From Brugia malayi (taxonomy: Eukaryota > Nematoda > Chromadorea > Rhabditida > Onchocercidae): a DNA stretch of 64,000 nt. The position numbers and the translations under genes were made by a program. Shown piece after piece: positions 13,301 through 26,777 of this stretch. How positions within the stretch are numbered: position 1 is the first letter of the stretch; every line of letters starts with the position of its first letter. The stretch is from positions 124,001 through 188,000 of the forward strand of contig NW_025062284.1 in the NCBI RefSeq assembly GCF_000002995.4, given 5' to 3'. The notes under the pieces are model-generated. The model saw only the letters and a list, made by a program, of their open reading frames with translations, had not been told where the DNA came from and ran no database searches.

Positions 13301-14783
13301 AATCGAAGTTCATTTGGATTGCTAACTGTCGCCAAGACTTCTCCTTGTAATGTGATGCCAAGTTGACATGTAATATATTTATGTCAACTGCAGTTAATGT
13401 TTTGGTGACAGTAACATTCGATCATATGCTCAAACTTTAATTTTATTACCTATAAACAGCCAACTTTATGCTAACCGATGCTTTAAGTCTAAATATATTG
13501 GTTCAAGGTGGTTGTCACTTGGTTGTCACCTAAATTTGCTACGCCCCACTTAAGCTAAATATTGAAGCAGTTAGCAGTGTAATTAGTTATCGTTCTCTGC
13601 AGCAGGAACCTTACGATTATGCCACAATTATAGTGTCAAAGCGCGGATTAAATCTCTTCCCTTTTACTTCTCCCAAAATTTCTTTTTTATGATGCTTTTA
13701 TGGAACAGAATTGTCAGCTATTAGTCTTGGCATTCAATATGATACGAATTGGTGACAGTTAAATTTAAATTTATTAGAAATGTAAAGCAGACTGATTTGT
13801 CTGCCAATTTGTAAATTACTTTCATTTTACTTCGATCATCAGAAAGGAACTTGCATACCTCTGTCTAGATTTCACAGATCGATAACGATAATCTGATCAT
13901 ATCGATGAGTTGATCATACCGATAATCCTGGTCATATTGTTGAGATTTGCTGAGTAGTGCTCCAGTTTTCCGGGTGTTACGAGACTGAAAAGCCAAACTG
14001 TGCATTGAAAGTGTCATTTTATAATTCTCTTTTTTATAATTTTTATAACTCTCACTGATTTCGATGATCTCTGTAAATTTCTATGCTTAGAAAATGGTAA
14101 TTTCAAACTCTGAGAATTGAAACAATCTGGAAGACATTTTTCATATGACTGCCATATAATTGTGTGAGCATCGATTTGTCGTTTAATGAAATCAACAAAT
14201 TGCAATTTAAATAAATTTTATAAAAACTTGCTATCAGTGATGGATGACATAGTTATGCTAAGCTTTGACGATAAAAAAAATTCGAATTACTTTTGACTTT
14301 TTAGTGTCTGCTTAATTACAAGTGTCAGTCTTTCATTTCTTTACTTGAGTACTGACTTCAGGAAATCGGAAACCGTCAAGACTATGCTTTCCAGTTGACT
14401 TTTCGGTTTGCGGGATATTTTACATCTTTCCTAACTTACTACTTGACACATTCCCGGTTACGGTACGTAAATTTGATTAAGTAATAAACGTAATAATTAG
14501 CATGAAATTCTGATGATTGTAATGAGGTTGGATTTATCCTCTAATTAATTCAAAAGCACAGACAATATTCAAATATGCTTGGATCATATTTGCATATACA
14601 TTGATCAGTGATTCGTGTAATTTAGATTTCTTTTTAAAAATAAATTTTCCAACAAAAATAGTGGATGGCATTTTTGACTGCTTTTTAGTTGACCACAGCT
14701 TCATTACAAGAAACTCTACTTCATCTGAAATAATTCATAACTTTGAACCTGTGCTTTAGTTTTGATTAAATTAATCAGAATTT

Positions 14784-14810
14784 AGAGAGAGAGAGAGAGA
14801 GAGAGAGAGG
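14784..14810. repeat. (AG)n microsatellite
   Basis: About 13 uninterrupted AG/GA dinucleotides. Confidence 0.9.
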
Positions 14811-17800
14811 ATTCCTGTCACCTGTCATCCATCATTACCTAAAGTCTTTGACATAATGTGGATGACATTCTTAGCATAATTTCACCACTGAACAAATTAA
14901 CAGATCTACGGGACAATTAGACCGAGACTCCTCCTTCTCCATTAATTATTCATTGGATATTCTCCACTGCCTTGCCTCTCCCACCGGTCCATTTGAGAGT
15001 AAATATGTTTCGTTGACATCTGTACAATCCAGCAATTTCCACTTCACTTCTATAATATGCTTAAGTTACTTATTATTATTAGCTAATCAATGCTTCCTTA
15101 ATTAATCACCTGCCTTATCACTTATCATTTCTTTAGCTGATTACTGAAATAGATAAAATGCTTTCTTTGTCACTTTATAATCGAACTTCAATAAAAGATA
15201 GACAATTTTACGGCTGAAAATAAATAAATTGACTTAAACTAAACAGCTATGCAAATTATCTTTAAATAGTAATCGAAGATTACTGAAAATTATTTGACAC
15301 TTCGAAATTTTGCTCAGTTTTACTAATATTTGGAAGGAAAGCAGAATTTTTGTCTTCTGTCTTGCTCTCGAAGTGAATCATTTAATTACAATATATTTTC
15401 ATATTTTATGAAATGTGTTTTCATTTAAATATTTTACATTCTATTTCCTTGCATCTAATTTAATTTTTTAGTTTTGATGATTTCGTCAATGGAAATTTAT
15501 TAATTTTTCAAATTTTGTCAAAATTTAAAATTGCTCTAAAATTAGACTTAAAAATTCTGCGGTAGTAATTTCATTTAGCATTACGAATAATAAATGTTTT
15601 TTTCGCGTCTTTTTTTTCTCGTTCTCGTATATTTTCACTGTTTAAAAAATTATCTTATGAAAATTTCAACTTTCAGGCTAAGCTGTGACGAGTGATATGA
15701 TTATCCCGAAGCATCCATTGGTCATGCAAGTAAGTGATTGATCTGATTGATCTTCTTTCATCGTTGTGAACACATTGTAAACATTATCTTTACTTTGTTA
15801 GCAGAAGAATCACCTAGAATTTATTGAAACATGCATTTGCATGCCTGAATGCATGCTATCTGAGTAGGTGCATGCCTGATCCGTCTTTGAAGCAGCTGAT
15901 TAAATAGTAATTTATTAAAATGGAAGAAAAAATGGAACTATATATTTGCTTAGTGAAACGAATTCTTACGCTTTGCGTCCATCGTTTTCATTTATTATTA
16001 TATTTGCACAAATGATGAAATTTGCACTTCTAAATAAAGCAAATGTGCGCGGATGGTGCAAATGTTTTACTTGAAGCACTCACTGTTCTCTCATTTAAAT
16101 ATTTCAAATTGTCACTGAATATGTAAATGTTGAAGAAGACAAAGTGCCGTGCCTTTTCCTAAAATTTAATTTTATTTCGCAGTATTTGCTTGCTTAAAAT
16201 ATAAGCCATATCTTCCTGTAAATATACAAAATCTTCATTCACTTATTCATTCATTCAATCAATCAATCAATAATCGATGAATAATCGATCAGCGGCTGTT
16301 CAGTTATTTAACTGTTTCAAGTTAAACTTGTGTCTCAGCCTGATTTTCCATGCAGAAGAATCTGAAGTTAGTATGAAATAAATTTTAAATCGTCTCAGAA
16401 GAGGCAGGTTGAGATTAGTAACCTGAAATGCTACTTTGGATTTATAAACTACTTTTAATTTTCAAATGTTTTTACTTTAAATTCAAATCTCCAAAAAGAC
16501 AACATTAATTTTTTCAAATGCTTCATTTTTCTTGCAAAATTTTCTCATAATTACCGATCCTACTATACACATTATCGCCACGAACAATTATTCAATCTCT
16601 CATCAATTAAAGTTAGAATGGTAATTTAGTATCCAATAATAGCTCGTGTCGTTTACTTAATGTCGGCGATGTTATCCCTTTCATCACAACGGATTATGTG
16701 ATCCGAATTGCTGTGACCTTTGAACTTTTCCTCTGAATAATAATAACTGTTATTTGCGAAAAACACTTGCCATACAGATGTTGCTGTTGTTGTTATCGTA
16801 TCGTAAATCCCAAGCAGCTCGTGCACTCTCAGTTTTCGTTTCTTTTCAAATATTAAAATTCAAATCAAATTTATCCAAATTAATGATAAAAAAAAAAAAA
16901 AAAAATAACAAATATAATTGTTAGTAATTCAAACAGACATATCAGTTTCGATTTTCAAAACTTTTCGTTCAGAATTTCCAGAACAAAGAGTGCAGTTTGA
17001 GAATAATTCAAAATTTGGCGACTTTTTCACATATCAGTCAACTGATGGATGAAGTAGAATGACAAAGTGAAGTAATTAAAGTGAAAAAGATAAAATGATA
17101 AGACGATGCTTATCATATTGAACAGTTATCACATGATAGGCAGATATTATCAGTATTGTTCTACTGAGTGTTTCATTCCTTAAAGAGCAGAATTCACTGT
17201 AAATAACTTACTAGAAGCAAGTCCTAAGCTAAATCTTTTCCTCTACGGTAATTACTCTGATTATGATTGATCCCTTAATTCATCCTTCCATGCGTCCTTC
17301 ATTCTCTCTTTTCTTCCTTTCTAGAAAATCTAATCAGTTAGTTAATCCTTTCTCTCCTGATCTCCGGTTAGTCTGATTTCAGGATCACTTCTGTATCGGT
17401 TCAAGAGAACCGGTTGCGTGATGTGACCAAACTAATTCAATACAATTGCGCTCTTTCTTATTTCTTTTGCGCCTGCCTCTCGACTTCTCGATCTTTCCAA
17501 CTGCTATCAGTAATTGCATTCCTCCTCTCTCAGTTCAGCTCAGTTCAGTTCAATGTCGTTTAATTCACTTCAATTATGCATTCACTCTAGCAAATATTCA
17601 TTGTTCCATTTTGATCAATGTTAATCCGACAGAAAATTATACAAATTACTGTAATGCGTTGCCTTTCGTAATCTGTTTTATTTCAATTTTATAATCTGCT
17701 AAACTTCCTCATGCACTGTCTAGGATAACTGAGCCAAAAAATCCAACCGGAATATCAATCGAGAATACGTGAGACACGTGGAAAGAGATGAATGATCAGG

Positions 17801-20800
17801 TTGAAAGACTGACTTGGGAACGATAGGTAATAAGATGTAAACATGGCTAAAGTTTTAACTAATTTCTGTATTTTTGGCTAACATTTAATTAAAATTTTGT
17901 GCAAACTTTGGCCATGGCATGAATAAAAGCAATTGATATTACTTTAAAGCTAGTTTTAATTAGTACCTAGCTATGACACGCTGAATATACTTGAATAACG
18001 TGACCACGTGTGCAATATCAGGCTTGTCATGGCATCCTCCCAGTTTTCGGTAGTAACTATTATCCGATTAGTTTGAAACCAGTATACCGTCTTCTTGCTA
18101 ATAAAAAGTGGTATTGGTTCTCTTTGATTTATCTCTTCTAATTTCCGGAACCATATTCCTTACTTGCTACAGAATTATCCTGCTACCCTAACTGATCACA
18201 TTAATCGATAAAATGATTGTGCAGAGAATGGAATAGTAAGACAGATCATCTCACATCATTCCTCTTATCAGTGCTATTATCACTCGATCACCGATCAGCA
18301 TCGCTTACTGTGGATTACTGCTGCTGTGATAAAACTGATATGCTCAGTGTTATTTACGTAGCGGTGTATGATAATGATAACAAACTGCGCCAACGACAGT
18401 TTAGTGTCAAGTTGCAGCAGCGAGAACTTAGCTGATGTGGGTTTCAGGTTACATGCAGTGTAGTGTTTACTATCAGATAGACCTAGGCATGATGCAATCT
18501 GCTTAACACTCATTTGATAAGTAATGAAATGATGGAATTTCTCTGACAAATATCTCTGGTGGGTCTTTCTGACTCAAATAAGATATAACAAATGACCCAT
18601 AATCGTTTAGTAGAAGAATGTTTAGCAATGTTTTGGGTTCGTTGAACTATTTGTTGTCCTTATTGTTGTTTTGAAACTCGGGTAAGCGGTTGCTTATTCG
18701 TTTTCTATTCTGATTACCTTGAAGAGTATCTCGCAATAACGGTTCGATTTTCTGGCTAATTAATTTTTTGAAATTAATCCTATTGCTGGACAATTTGGGT
18801 CATCTGATGGTCATTAGTACCATTAGTACCACTCATCATTACAATTTATTATTCACCATCCTTCTCATCAATCTCATCATTATCATTCATTTCCTTGCTC
18901 CAATCCGAGCACTTTTTTTTCAGTGTTTATTACTATTGTTAGAAATGAAAAAAAGCGCACTCAAAATTCGGTCTGTGTCCATATCAGATGGATCAGTAAT
19001 AATTTTCCTCTGTCTTTTGAACAGTTTTAGAATTTTGAAACTTTAAAATACGTTGCTGGAAGCCTTCTACATTCCTTCCAATACGCTTACTTTTAATATT
19101 TCTCAGAATGCTCTACTCGGTTATTTATATTATGTGACTTTTAGAATTCAAAGATATCAAGAAGTCTAACTGTTCTATGCAAATAAATTTGAGTACTTCA
19201 AATGTCTTTAAATTTTGAAAGCAATGGTGACAAGGATTAGTGGAGACCTCTTACATCTTGCAAGTTAAAGTGCAAACCTAAGCTTAAATTTTAGCTCGAA
19301 ACGTATATGAAAACTTGAAAAGAATTCCATCCAACTATTTTATGGCTGTCGAAAAGAAAAGAAACAATGATGGCCATTAAGTGGTTGTCGTTAGAAGTGA
19401 AATTGTCGTTAAAGTTATTAGCGGTGTGTCCACTTGATGTGGCCTCTTGAAAAGGAGGGAAAGGCAGGTGATAATGACTTGTTCATGGGCAAAAAGTAAT
19501 TAACATTGGTAATAATTTCGTTTTTTCGAGGCCACTTCACATCAATTACTCTTTACCTGAAGTTACCCGAAAATCCTTGATGTAAGCGCACCAAGCGGCA
19601 TTGACGCAGGCTAATAAACGAAATATCAAAGTTTCCATCCATTATGTATATATTATATTATTTCTTAACATTGTTTAATTGTAGACTGGCAGTGTAACTT
19701 AATAGACATTCTTTCATTCAATTTCTAACCGCCAAAATTTGTTTCTAAAGTGAAATTTTCATCATTTCTAGCAAAATCTACCAGACATGTTGCACTACTT
19801 TCTTGGCTTACAAAGTTGGATTTAAAGTAAATGGCTTACCTTCCTTCTCTCAGTTAAGGCTGATATTTTTGCTGAGTCTCAAGAGTTATTCTGACCTTTA
19901 CAAAGAAAAATGTCCACTTTTTGCTAGGCTTATTTGAATTCACATATAGCTCAGGCCAAAACAATAGTTTACTTTAAAGGACTTCTATTACTTACATCAA
20001 TCATTTTATGAAAGTTTTATTGTGCTTTTATTCACCTTAAGCTCGATATTCACTCTTTCCTCTTTTCCCTCACCTGTGTTCGGTTTCTCCTTTTCTCACC
20101 TGTACTTTTCGTCCTGCTCTCATTACCGTTGTCACCAATACATCTTGAGAACAGCAAATGTTTGACAAATAATTTAGAGCCAAATTTGCGTCGTTTACGA
20201 GGAAATTTGTTTAAGCCATAAGTGTCTTTATTCGAATACTCGGACAATTAATAACGGCAAGTCAATAAGTAATATTATTTCAACAGGAATATGCTTAAGA
20301 CTCTTATATCCTATCAGTGCTCTCAGTAGTAATCATTGCTTAGCAGTAAACTGCATCTTAAAATTTTCCTCAGTTCCCTAGATTGGTCTTTAATAGAAGA
20401 TTTTGCTTCTCGTTTGCATTCCTTGGCCCGAAGGCTTTGCCAGAGAATTAAGGCACATTAGCAGAATCAACTAACCGATATTTAGAAGCAATTTAGAACA
20501 GGAGATGACAGTAAAGTGAACGCTTTGTCACTGAATGCTTTTGGACATTTTACAAAGATTAATGGCAAACAATAACTTTGTTTTGCATTTTACCTTAGGA
20601 CAATCTATCATAATTCAAACCATTTACTTTTTGCTGTTATCGTTAATGGGCCAATGCCCAAATGCAATCACTTTTCTTTCTCTCTTTAAAAGACTTCAAC
20701 TGAGAGTATGCCAAATGCTTAGTTTATATTCCTACAAAGCATTCCTACAAAATGCAAAAAATGCTAACTTGGCCAGTTCGAATATTTTTATGGTACTTCC

Positions 20801-21567
20801 TGTTCATTGCATCATGGACTGAACAAATTCAGGCCAATTCATGGTACTGGTCCTATCCGGTTTGCAATTATTATTATTATTTTTTTTTAAGGGAAGAATT
20901 AAATCTTATTGATGGGACTAAGTTGAGATTTTCAAAGCTTTTGGTTCTTTTTTCAAAGACTGTAGAAAAATAAAAAATGTCATAATTCAGTGTCAATTTT
21001 TACGTCTAAATACGTGTTCAATTTATCTTTTTAGCTTCTCTTTTTGTTTCTTCTTTTCCGTTACCTGAATGTACCTTACATTTTCTCATTAGCACTGATA
21101 TAGTCTTTAGATCAGACATAATCAATTCATCCTTTTTACTCAAATACATCAAATAATAGAGAGAGAAAAGGAAAAGAAAAATATCTAAGTGCCAACATTT
21201 TCAAAACATTTTTGTTCTCAATTGCAACGATTACTTTCAATGTTAGAAAGTATCATCAATAATGTGTCGAAAGTGCTAGCTTCTACAATAAGATGATAAG
21301 GTAACTGTTAAGATAAGTGAGAAGTTCAAATAATCCAAAAGCGAAAAATACAGTATGGTTGTGTTTTGATCTGATCCTGATAAGATCAAGGAGATTTGAA
21401 CTGATAAATAAATGGAAAGATTAGCAGTGTTATTCGTCACAACACTTTGACATCCTCTTCTCATCAATATTTCAATCAACAAATGCTCGTTCTTCAAGAC
21501 TGTAGATTTGTAGAGGCGATGATGGTAGTAACTTCACGAGGATTTATTGGCCAATGAAAATATGGCC

Positions 21568-21630
21568 ATGTATGTGTGTATGTGTATGTGTGTATGTGTA
21601 TGTGTGTGTGTGTGTATGTGTGTGTGTTGT
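21568..21630. repeat. (TG)n/(TATG)n microsatellite
   Basis: Compound TGTG/TATG repeat of about 60 bases. Confidence 0.9.
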
Positions 21631-24600
21631 TGCATAATATTAGCCAAGCAACAGGCAATAATGATATTTAATTTGATTATTATCAGTCAATTCTGTTGCT
21701 AATGAGAGAAGCAAAGATGGTTGTGTAGTAGTACTGAGTGAATAGTTTTGAATTCATTAATAATGTCTATCAGTGAGCAATAACATCATTAGTCTGATTA
21801 ATGAGCTAAATTGTAGTGAATGTTTAATTAGTCGCATACACCTGGAACTTTAGCAGAGAGGAGAGGAGAGGGATGGATGGGACGAGAATTGTGTTTTGCT
21901 TAATGAGTGAGAATGAGACACAGGTTGCTATGACATTTTAATAGTTATCATCGAACCAAATTTTAATCCAAATCTTAGGTCAGCTATATTTCTCCTTGTT
22001 GTCCAACCTGCTGTCCTCTTCATTTTTCAATTTTCAATTTTTTGAGAAAGTACAATAATTTGACAGTCTAAAATTCAAGGTAATTCCCCCATCTTTCCAG
22101 CATTATCATACGTGAATTAAAGTTTAATGAAATGAAAATAGCAACAGTTGCAAATTTTGACAAAAATGATTTTGCACCTCTCGGAAAAAACAATTGCCAT
22201 CTCATCGTCAGTACCTGTCGTCAGTTTTAGAGTAAAATCAAAGAAGGTCAAATCTCGCTCAATTTGCCAAAGCCTATTGCTTTCATTCTTATGTTTACTT
22301 CTTTGATATGTTTAAATTTTTTAAATTTAAATTAAAAATTCAGCCTACAAAATTTAAAGAATTTTATGAACTTTTTGAATTTCAAAACATTACTCATTGT
22401 GATGATTGGATTCAAGATTTAACAGTGATAATTGTTACTACCTGAAGTAACACTTTTTTCTTGCTTTAAAGTGAATTTTTGAAATTCTTAGCAAACTAAA
22501 CTAAAGTCATTTATTTGAGTTCCATTTGGAGCGCAATCAGAAAGAAGAAATGCGGAAAGTTACATTCCGTCAAAGTAACGAAATGATAGTAACAATAACA
22601 GAAAACAATATTAACAATAATAATAATTATTAGTAGCAGTAATAGTAATAATAAAACAGTAGGAATAATAACAATAATATGTGACTTACCTGTTCACAAC
22701 TGATACGTTCATTAGCCAACAACTGATATGTTTCTTTTACGGCTGTACAATGACTGAAGGAAGGAACGGATCGGATTACAGGATTCTTCCTAAAGTCTTC
22801 CGAATTAAATTAGACTGAGTGCATCTACATTCAGAGCTATTCATCATAAGTATATTGTATAATGCAGAAATTTAGGAACTGTGTGGATGACTGAATGCGC
22901 TAATGTTACACCTAGTGCGCAGATACTCTGTCCTTCTTTCTTTATTGAATCTGCTACCTTTGCAAATGTCCTGTCGAAATACTTCGTTTCGTTAGCGTTT
23001 TTCAGCTACTTTCAATTTCTTATCATTCACTCTAAATTTGGATTAGTTTTTAAAAAAAAAGGAAAGATTTTGGTAGTATTTTGTAGTAAATTTTGCGTCA
23101 ATACACATTTTTTAAATTTCAAACGTAATTTCAATTTTTGAAAAAATTTTTCAAAAAATTAAGTCTCCATTCTGTCAATGGAAGTTATTGGGATATACCG
23201 GGGTGTGTGCACTTGTCTAAATTCCACTTTGAAATTCTGTTTTTTGAACTTGTTCCTATGCAAACTCATTTGCTAAGCAAATAAGCAAAATATATGTATT
23301 TGTTGGGGAGAATATTCGTGAAATGAAGCATAGTGGGAAGAAATTGTTTGTTTGTTAAATGAGCTCAATTTTTGGTTACTATAGAATGGATGGATGTATA
23401 TTATAGGTATAATTGAGGTATTTTCTGTTACAAATTATAGGCTTAATTTGGGATTGAGAAAGGGAACATTGGACTGATTTGCTTTCCTTTCCATTTCGTA
23501 CAAATTGCACCTCAAAATTGGGCATTTAAAAGAGAAAGGAGAAAGCCTTTCGGCTGATGCTGTTCAAGTAATAGTTAGTCGTGTCCACCCGATGTCACTG
23601 ATACTATCAATTTCAACTCGTTACGTCACTTTAATCAGTTAACAATGTCTGTCACGTCAAATCACGCACGTGTGCTATACATCAAATAGCTGTAATTAAT
23701 GCCTTTACCACAGCAGATGCGATCTGAAGTACTCCGAGCTGTCCATCCATCACATCAGCAAGTAAGTAATACGTTAATTAAATTGTTTTGCTGCTCAGCA
23801 GAGACAAATCGCGACGGACACGGATTACGGTAAATGAACCATGGAATATAGACAGTGGGAAGTTGTTACTGTCGTCACTTCCTACTACTATCACTACTAC
23901 CTGCTATTAGCAGCAGCAGGTAGATCTTCCATCGCTGTGACTCTCTCTACCTCCCACTTCTCCATTATTTCCCGAATATCTCTTACGAATCTCGTCATCA
24001 CTCCTCGCCAATCCAAGCCATCCGTTCGGTCGAGCATGACACTCGTCAATGAAGAGCAATTTGCCGGAGCAGTTAATCCGATAATTTGAGTTAATGAGTG
24101 ATCGAGTTTCTGCAGCATGCATGCACCACTTCCACTGCAAGTGAGAGGTAAAGTTGGCCTCGCATCTGCACGCTATTGCGTGTTGCATTGCTAACACCTC
24201 AGAACATGGATCCCATTTGGATGAGTAATAGCTGCTCAATTCGGTAAGACCGGAAACAACAAAAAGGAGGTCTATCCGGTGACAGTTTATTTTTCTTTTG
24301 AACATTCTTCCTTTCCTTTCCTGCTGTACTGTCCCTAAATTATCGAACGAAAATTTCACATTTTCAACTATCTATTCGACTGATCATATATTTGCATTAT
24401 TTTCTAGAACAATTAAACTATATAAACATTTGGGTGCAAAATAAGTTCGCCTTATAGGATGACTCAGCATCAGCAATAAATTTTGGAATTTCAAGCAACA
24501 GAAATGTAGAAATTCCGCTGCTAACAAAGGCGGTGTTCACTGAGGAGGAATGAAAAAAGACGGCTAACCGTTTTGCATCATCCGTTACTGATGACGACTG

Positions 24601-26010
24601 TTCGATCCGGTCCATCAGTTATGAGTGCTAGCACGTTGATCATTCAGGTCATCCTACAGGAATACAAAATGCCGGTGATGAACAGATTTCATTAAAATTT
24701 TTCCACACTTGGAATATTATTTCTGACACACTCATCAACAAGGTGTGCTAGCATAGACCAAATAATAGGGAAGAAAGAAACGAAGCAAAATTAATCATCA
24801 TCATCATCATCAGTCATAAAATTCCTACGGGACAGAAAACGATCGAGAAATATTACACAAATACAAGTATGATTAGGCCTCTGCGTCGACTTCTTGCTTA
24901 TTCATAATTTCATTTTAGCGTCTGCTCGGGAAAATAATGTAATTTCATCATTGCAATCATAACTCGGGCAGTTTCATTGCCCATTGAGATGGACAAATTA
25001 ATTATAACGTTTTGATGGTAGGCGGAGATAATCTTTTTCGGGAAAGCAATACAGGTTGATAGTGACACAGGTGACACTGTTGACTCCACCTATGTCAACT
25101 TTTTTTTTTTCCTTTCATTTATTATCCAATAGTGTTATTATAGCTCATTTGTACTGCCATATTTTAATTGGAAAAGAAAAAAAAAAAATTGTTATTTCCG
25201 TATGAGAGCTGTTTAATATTTGAAAGACCTGCAAGTTTCAGTTTGTCAAAAATGCTATGCAACTTCTCTTCCTTTTTGTTCTTTCAGCAACAAAATTATT
25301 TTAATCCATTTACCTCAGAAGATTCTATGGCTTCCTATTCTGAGTCATTAGCTCAACTTTCACTAAACTTTCTCTTTTGCTTTTTCATACCATTTTTGTT
25401 TTCGGTTCGTGACCTTTTCAAATGTTCTTGCAGATAAGCACAAAGCATTTGAACTGTTTAATTCAAATGCTATTCGTATAGCACAGAGTTATGTCTGCCG
25501 TACAGAAATACTACCAAACGACGATATTTCAGAAAAGACTCAAATATTGATGTGACATTCTGATTCCTTAACAAATATTCCATTTAATTATGTTATGAAG
25601 GAATGAGTAGTAACTGTTGTAGTAAGAATGCTACACAGTAAGCAGCGCTGCTATTCGAAGCTAACTTATACAATGCTAAGCTTTCCTTACTTTGACAGGA
25701 CAGTATAGCTGGCAAGAGAGAAGCATGCATATTCTGAAATCAATTTCACTTTTCTGTTTTTGTTACTTTGTATTCGCTTGCTCGTGCGACTCGCACACTC
25801 TCGCATTGCAATGTTACCTTTAAATTTATCAAAGGTTGCGAACGAAGGTTCTCCGTCGCATCCTTAAGCATTCACTTTTGCATGCTGCAGAAGCGTGCAC
25901 ACACTTTTATCACATTATTAGTACCACACCTCTATGCTATCATATCATCATAATATGCATATGAGTATGTCGTAATGTATGCATGCATGTCGATGTATGT
26001 GTATATATAA

Positions 26011-26067
26011 GTGTGTGTGTGTGTGTGTGCATGTGCATGTGCATGTGTGTGTGTGTCTGTCTGTCTC
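26011..26067. repeat. (GT)n plus (GTGCAT)n microsatellite
   Basis: A GT run of about 18 bases, then three GTGCAT units, then more GT and a short CTGT run. It is preceded by ATGCATGCATG at about 25979. Confidence 0.9.
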
Positions 26068-26753
26068 ACAGTGTTAGAAATGTATGTATGGGACTATTTA
26101 AAATGCATTTAAATGAGACGGTGAGATGAGATGAGATGATGTGTATGTTTGTAGTGATGCTGGAGCAGTTATACTTAAGAGTTTGCTTTGTGACTAATAT
26201 TACCTCTGAAAGAGTCATTTTGTTTAGTAATTTCCATAATGATATGAAATTCATTTCCTATCATTATGAAATAAATTAATCGAAATTTGAATCTCTTTAA
26301 TTAGTGCTATAAGAGCGAAGCGAACAACTTAATCTCTCTCCTCTCTTCATTAAGTCACACTAACTCTCGACTCTGAATCGTTCTCGTCAATAAATCTCGA
26401 TCCTTCTTGAATCCAAGTCTACTCTTTCACGTCTCTTTCACCGATCTGCTCGTAACGTTCGCATCGCATCGAAAGTGCTTTCCTCAATGTTAATGTTTTA
26501 TTTGATATGATTATGGTGCAAGCGTCATTTGATTGCATTAAGTGATCATTTCCAACGACGCATAAATATTCCCATTTTGTTTCACCCGTGTTTTTGGGCA
26601 CCGAGAGGCAATGGGAAAGCAGTCTATTTCACTTTTTGATTTTATTATTCAATTGCCCAAGTATCTATCCATCCATCTATCCAATTCCATTGCAGAAATT
26701 GCTTCTCTTCTCAACTACGACCAAATAGCTTAGCGTTATGTAAAATGCCGCCT

Positions 26754-26777
26754 GCCCGCCCGCCAGCCCGCCCGCCC
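26754..26777 (-). repeat. GC-rich (GCCC)n run, G-quadruplex motif
   Basis: Five CCC tracts occur at 26755-57, 26759-61, 26767-69, 26771-73 and 26775-77. The minus strand therefore has five GGG tracts with loops of 1, 1, 5 and 1 bases, a canonical G-quadruplex pattern. It is a striking GC island in AT-rich DNA. Folding is inferred, not shown. Confidence 0.8.

Larger units (their letters stand above)
10001..20500. other. Gene-free AT-rich stretch, middle part
   Basis: No supported gene. I looked for conserved motifs and splice-linked open frames on both strands and saw none. Features present include an (AATT)n run at 10293-10312, an (AG)n run at 14784-14810, a triple ATGACCA repeat near 12842-12862 and a cluster of GCATGC sites at 15839-15874. 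Confidence 0.6.

Noticed and set aside
23907..24359. 150-codon minus-strand open frame
   Set aside because: Mixed composition without motif, signal, or phase-linked neighbours. It lies in a less AT-rich patch where stops are rarer, so chance is enough.
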